Assembly: GCA_963921425.1 (NCBI GenBank)
Contig: OY992839.1
Span: 15,665,409 to 15,729,408 of the forward strand
Length of the DNA: 64,000 bases
Reading direction: 5' to 3'
Source: Dryas octopetala
Taxonomy: Eukaryota; Streptophyta; Magnoliopsida; Rosales; Rosaceae
Shown here: positions 60,001 to 64,000 of the stretch, piece by piece
Layout: every line of letters starts with the position of its first letter
Position numbering within the stretch: the stretch's first letter is position 1
The notes under the pieces: generated by a model
What the model was told of the DNA's origin: nothing
The model's input: the letters and a program-made list of their open reading frames with translations, nothing else
Database searches by the model: none
Position numbers and translations under genes: made by a program

Positions 60001-60355
60001 AACTTTCGAAAATAATTTGCAACTTATATGGCGAGGAATTGACATTGTCACTGAAATATTTAATTAGCGACAAATTAAAATTATTTCCTCGCTAAAACAT
60101 TGGCGAGTGCGGGAAAAATTCCCTCCAATCTTTTAGTGAGGAAACAAGATTTCCTCGCGCAATGGGTCATTTAGCGAGTATATATGTTGTCGCCGAATCC
60201 ATCATTTCCTCGCTAATTGTTAGACAACTTTAGAGACCAAATTCATCATACTTGGAGCGACAAACTAAACTATTCCTCGCAAAAAATGCTTTACAGTGAG
60301 GAAAAATAATTCCTCGCTAAAAGTTTAGTCGCTAAAAACCACCTTTGTTGTAGTG
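54065..60355. mobile_element. CACTA (En/Spm-type) transposon, 6.3 kb
   Basis: Begins CACTACAACAAAGTAGCC and ends CCACCTTTGTTGTAGTG, inverted termini of the CACTA superfamily. It is flanked by CCA on both sides (54062-54064, 60356-60358). The uninterrupted site CCTCCAGTAGGCCC is seen in copy B near 47909. TCCTCGC(T/A)A subterminal repeats are dense in about 500 bp at each end. It encodes a Ptta/En-Spm-type protein on the minus strand, but I find no TNP2-like transposase core, so it is probably non-autonomous. Internal sequence near 54955-55165 is a second, diverged copy of 55385-56030. Confidence 0.93.
55840..57795 (-). pseudogene. Ptta/En-Spm plant transposon protein (Transposase_24-like), probably broken
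   Basis: Accessory protein typical of plant CACTA elements. Minus-strand exons in order: ATG at 57795 (MVTRNKKRSLLQTTNEVSL); about 57570-57360 with LNSENGRPTGPNACMFVNEI and CAPLNVEKWKDIDQVDKTKM; about 56985-56830 with FQRRFCDFQHALKLHFAKYP; about 56670-56580 with SEAKYNHKAGSKYFMAHQEE; about 56455-56355 with ETGQRQGAIDRFETEHKNEK; about 56200-56020 with MTDDEICAKVLEVRSGYIKG then CGFGPQP; and a Gln/Glu-rich coiled coil (EQQLEAQQQIVETQQQQL) ending in TAA 55840-55842. This is the usual family order. Breaks: a stop in the segment before 57570 and a one-base shift between QKNK and the coiled coil. Some breaks could be unrecognised introns. Confidence 0.72.
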
Positions 60356-60891
60356 CCAGTAGGCCCACAATTTAGTGAGGCATCATCTAGGTTTAGATGT
60401 GCTACACCCTCCGCTGTGAGCAGTCACAATATTTGGTTACCACAAATGGCAGATCGTCTTCAACAAGCGGAAGATGATTTTTCTGTCGGTGGTGGTGTAC
60501 CAGCTGGTCTTCCCCCTCTGCTGCCTGCTTCTTCTGGTGAGTCGTGTTTTAGTTAGGTAGACATGATCTTTTGTTCCTTTTACAATCGGGGGTTCTTGCC
60601 ACCTTTCTCGAATTCTTATATTGTAATTTCTTTTACAATATTGATTCAGGGTCTACTGAGTCATCATTCAGTTTTGGACCTGCTACACCCTCTGTTGAGA
60701 GCAGTCACATTCTGTGGTCACCACAAACGGCAAACCGTCTTCAACAAGCGGAAGATGATTTTTCGATTGGTGGTGGTCTAGCTACCAGCTTGTCTGCCAG
60801 ACAAAGGTGACTCGGAAGGGGTCCAACTTGAGGAGGAATGGGTCCAATCTCTTCAGAAGTTCATTGATGAGCCCGACAGTGCACTGCAACA

Positions 60892-61850
60892 TAAAACACT
60901 TTCTATGACACTTGATTTGCATCATGAAAAGCCTTCCATGTCATTTTTCAAATGTCACAAATTGCGTCGTAGATACAGGAGTCCTAGAAAGGCGAGTGAA
61001 ATGACGACATCAAGTGCACGCCGTCTAAAACCTGTTTTTATGACATTCGTGAGACGTCATTAATAACTTTATGATGACTCCCAATCCACATCATAGAAAC
61101 GTATAGATGATATTTCATAAACGCTCTTAAAACTATTGAATATCAAATGACAATTACAATGCGTCGTCTAAACTCTTTGATGACATGACCAAAGCGCCCT
61201 TAATATCTGTTATGACATTCGTGAGACGCCATTAATAACTTTATGATGACTTCTGATCCGCGTCATAAAAAAGTATTAGATGACAATGAATAAATGCCCT
61301 TAAAATTTTTGAATATCAGATGACACTTAAAATGAGTCATCTGAACTGTTTGATGACATGACCAAAGCGCCCTTAATTCTGAAAACTCTTCAATTCTAAA
61401 ACCTGTTTTTATGACATTCGTGAGACGTCATTAATAACTTTATGATGACTCTCAATCCGCGTCATAGAAACGTATAAATGACATTTCATAAACGCTCTTA
61501 AAACTATTGAATATCAAATGACAATTATAATGCGTCGTCTAAACTCTTTGATGACATGACCAAAGCGCCCTTAATATCTGTTATGACATTCGTGAGACGC
61601 CATTAATAACTTTATGATTACTCCTGATCCGCGTCATAGAAAAGTATTAGATGACAATGAATAAATGCCCTTAAAATTTTTGAATATCAGATGACACTTA
61701 AAATGAGTCATCTGAACTGTTTGATGACATGACCAAAGCGCCCTTAATTCTGAAAACTCTTCAATGGCACCCTGTTGGTGTCATAGAAATATCTTTTATG
61801 ACGTTCTTGCAATGCCATTGATTGTATATAAGTTTTTCAAAATTATTTTA
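60892..61850. mobile_element. CACTA-like element left end with about 370-bp subterminal repeats
   Basis: Same terminus as 48439, at the same position in the gene. Two large units (about 61030-61400 and 61400-61770) each contain GTTTTTATGACATTCGTGAG, TATGATGACTC, CGTCATAGAAA, TTTGATGACATGACCAAAGC and AAATGAGTCATCTGAACTG. The right end was not found; the element may extend beyond the window. No transposase is seen in the window. Confidence 0.55.
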
Positions 61851-63417
61851 ATATTAATTAAATTGTTTTATTTTATATATATACTAATGTAAATGCTAAA
61901 AAACGTACACAGAGATATATATATATATATATATATATAACCAAATGTATAATTAATTAAAGAGAAATTCTTGAAATTAAATATATAACCAAATGTAATA
62001 AATAAATGTCACTAACAAATAGTAATATTTCTATTTAATAAAAAAAAATATGATACATGGTGAGAAAATCTAAAACATGTTAATAGATAGCTAAGAACCA
62101 AAAGTGCAGAAAGTCATCAACCATGTACTAATTTGCGAGTTTGATAAGTGTCTGCCAAAATGACCACCATCTACTAATTTGAGAGTTTGATAAGTATCTT
62201 CCAAAATGACCACCGTGCATCTTCTTTACCTACAATGACCAATATCACAAGCTTAATGATAGGTACACAAGACCCATAGTAGAACCAGACAAAGCCTTCA
62301 CAGATATAGACTAATATTGGTGAAAACTTTAAAGGATCAATAAGACAATAAAGACATACAGTTAAAAGGTACAAGAAAACAAGCAGGTTTATGCTGCACA
62401 CAATTACAAACAAGAAAGGAAAAAAAAAACATGCAAACCAGTGACAACTTCTCACATGATTGCTGCAGGCTTATTAGTAGTATTCAGAATTCAAAATGAA
62501 GTCCAAACTCAATCCTATTTAGCCTGAGGAATGAAAAAAAGCATTAATTTCCAATTACTTTGATTCCATATTGATGCAGCGTAGCGGAATAGAAAACACG
62601 AAATTCACAACCTTTCTGCGAATTCGTTGATTGCTTGAAAAACAATACCGAATTCACAAGGCTCTAAATTCTTGTTGATTCAAAGAATGCCAAGAAATTT
62701 AGGATAAAAGAGATGTCTCTCTGTAATTTTTCTTTAATCAAATTCAACTAGCGAATACAACGTTAAAAAGTATTTTAAATACAAACAAAACCCTAACAAA
62801 TTGAATAGGAAAGTAAAGAGTTTCCTATTGTTATTAGGGGACTAATAAATGCAAAAAATGACTCCAAGAGTCAGCTAGAGACTTAAAACCAGAAAATCAA
62901 AAGTCTGATGTGCGTATGAGAGTTTCTGCCAGAAGCGGCTCAAGCCAACTTTGAAATTTCTGCAAAAAGTGGCTCAAGCCAGCTTTTCCAGAAAATTATT
63001 GAAATTTCTGAAAAAAGTGGCTCGAGGCAAGTTTTTCAGAAAATTATTTTCGAGCCATTTTCTTCTTACTTCTCCCCTTATTAACATCTAATTTTTCCAT
63101 GAAGGCAACACCAATGCGCGCCGCATCACATATGATTGACATAATTTTTGTTTCTTTCTCACACTGAATAACAACCTAAATTAATTCAACATTTATAAGC
63201 AAGAACCAATAATGTTCCTATTATTGAGCAAAGAAAACCTAAAGAGAATAGGTCAAGAATTACAAAACAACAAGTTATCCACCATACTCTTGTAGCAAAA
63301 GAATATTGTCCAATAAAGCCTTATTCAGCAACACATGACCACACAAAACAGTACCGAAGCTCCTAAGTTAAAACATAAATTTCCATTATAATATTTACTA
63401 AGGGATACACTACAAGA
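61851..63417. other. No recognised gene; small repeats and possible LTR remnant
   Basis: A TA microsatellite lies at 61914-61938. A roughly 50-bp direct repeat lies at about 62125-62214 (GAGTTTGATAAGT...CCAAAATGACCACC twice). At 62577-63110 a stretch starting GATGCAGCGTAGCGGAATAG and repeating AA(G/A)TGGCTC(A/G)AG motifs resembles an LTR remnant, with no defined ends. The 93-codon minus-strand frame at 62174-62455 is hydrophobic but has no recognised domain. Confidence 0.4.
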
Positions 63418-63601
63418 AATGTGAACAAAGCTCACCCTCATTGGTGGCATAGAATGAGGTGACAATTGGGCAATATGGATTGAAGTGCCTCGATTTTAAC
63501 AAAAATTAGTGGCAATTGGAAAATAGGGACTAAAGTTGTCAATTGCCACCCCATTTTGTGCCACCAATGAGGGGTGTGCTTTACTTACATTTCTTGTAGT
63601 G
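63418..63601. mobile_element. CACTA-type MITE, 184 bp
   Basis: Starts CACTACAAGAAATGTGA and ends ACTTACATTTCTTGTAGTG, with ATA on both sides (63415-63417 and 63602-63604). The body carries GTGGCA and TGCCAC modules in opposite orientation (GTGGCATAG, TTGCCACCCCATTTTGTG). A three-base duplication and CACTA ends are diagnostic. Its terminus differs from that of the 6.3-kb element, so a different family mobilised it. Confidence 0.93.
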
Positions 63602-64000
63602 ATAGCATGCACTATTTCAAAGATGATGATGTAACATTGAAATTTTGTGATAGCTGCATAACTACAAGCAGATACCCAAATTTCCAGTCCATCCGACTAG
63701 AACAACAAAAGCATAGGAGAACAACTTATTATATAACAGTTAGCAGTTAATGACAAAAACATATATCAAAGATCCAAAATGTTCAAATAAGCCATGTCTT
63801 GTGTAATAAATCATGTTTATGTATATTTGTGAGCAATCATAAGCAAACAATATGTGATTTTCAATTATAGGACCTGGTGAATAAAAAAAATTGCTTCTTG
63901 CAAGGGATATCTAGGTATGTTTTAACAATCTTTAGACTAGAAGGATTGTTTTGGGGGATATCTGAGGCTGTTTTAATTAACAATCCAAAATCAAGGATAC
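63602..64000. other. No feature seen
   Basis: AT-rich DNA after the MITE up to the window edge. I see no coding segment, repeat or RNA gene. Confidence 0.5.

Larger units (their letters stand above)
51769..60891 (+). pseudogene. Repeat-exon gene family, copy C, split by a CACTA element
   Basis: The start codon is AGG (51769-51771), as in copy B. Exons 1 and 2 and the first repeats are open (52629-53285). The gene is interrupted at 53286 by a CACTA left-end fragment, resumes at 53678-54064 with a partial repeat exon, is interrupted again by the full CACTA element (54065-60355), and finishes at 60356-60891. The final exon has the same 4-bp frameshift as B, although downstream it reads GAATGG where B has a stop (GAATGA). 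Apart from the insertions it is nearly identical to B. Confidence 0.6.

Overview
The window is nuclear DNA from a flowering plant, most likely a eudicot. The evidence is AT-rich intergenic DNA, GT-AG introns, plant-type gene families (BRUTUS-like, AP-3 delta, SAPS-domain, KRR1) and dense plant transposons (Ty3-like LTRs, a tRNA-iMet-primed LTR element, CACTA/En-Spm, hAT-like elements and MITEs). I see no bacterial, organellar or viral genes and no CRISPR array. I cannot name the species.

Layout. 1-2.6 kb is an LTR cut off at the left edge. 2.6-15 kb holds two direct copies of a duplicated block (2.59-4.96 and 9.94-12.79 kb). A shorter third copy lies at 42.36-43.4 kb. Copies 2 and 3 carry broken pieces of an AP-3 delta-adaptin gene; copy 2 is interrupted by a 1,048-bp solo LTR. 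16-24 kb is copy A of an unrecognised gene family with a repeated coding exon, carrying a reversed non-autonomous LTR element (17,540-21,242). 24-30 kb is transposon-rich and includes a 1.16-kb foldback element. 30.2-36.0 kb is the only gene with an intact structure: 15 exons joining a KRR1-like KH region to the core of a SAPS (PP6 regulatory subunit) protein. 37.1-38.7 kb is a patchwork of fragments from three other genes: an alpha/beta hydrolase, BRUTUS on the minus strand, and AP-3 delta. 38.7-44.9 kb repeats material from 0.8-6.3 and 12-15 kb, including an 859-bp piece inverted in place. 45-61 kb has copies B and C of the repeat-exon family in tandem and almost identical; C is split by a 6.3-kb CACTA element carrying a Ptta/En-Spm-type gene. 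61-64 kb is the flank of another CACTA-like element plus a small CACTA MITE.

How it fits together. This is not a pathway or operon. It is a zone where host gene segments were duplicated, cut up, inverted and rejoined among transposons. Most segments are visibly broken. The KRR1-SAPS gene keeps one open frame of 638 codons through 14 introns and is the main candidate for a new functional gene. The repeat-exon family, recognisable in three copies and intact in none, is the second object worth attention.
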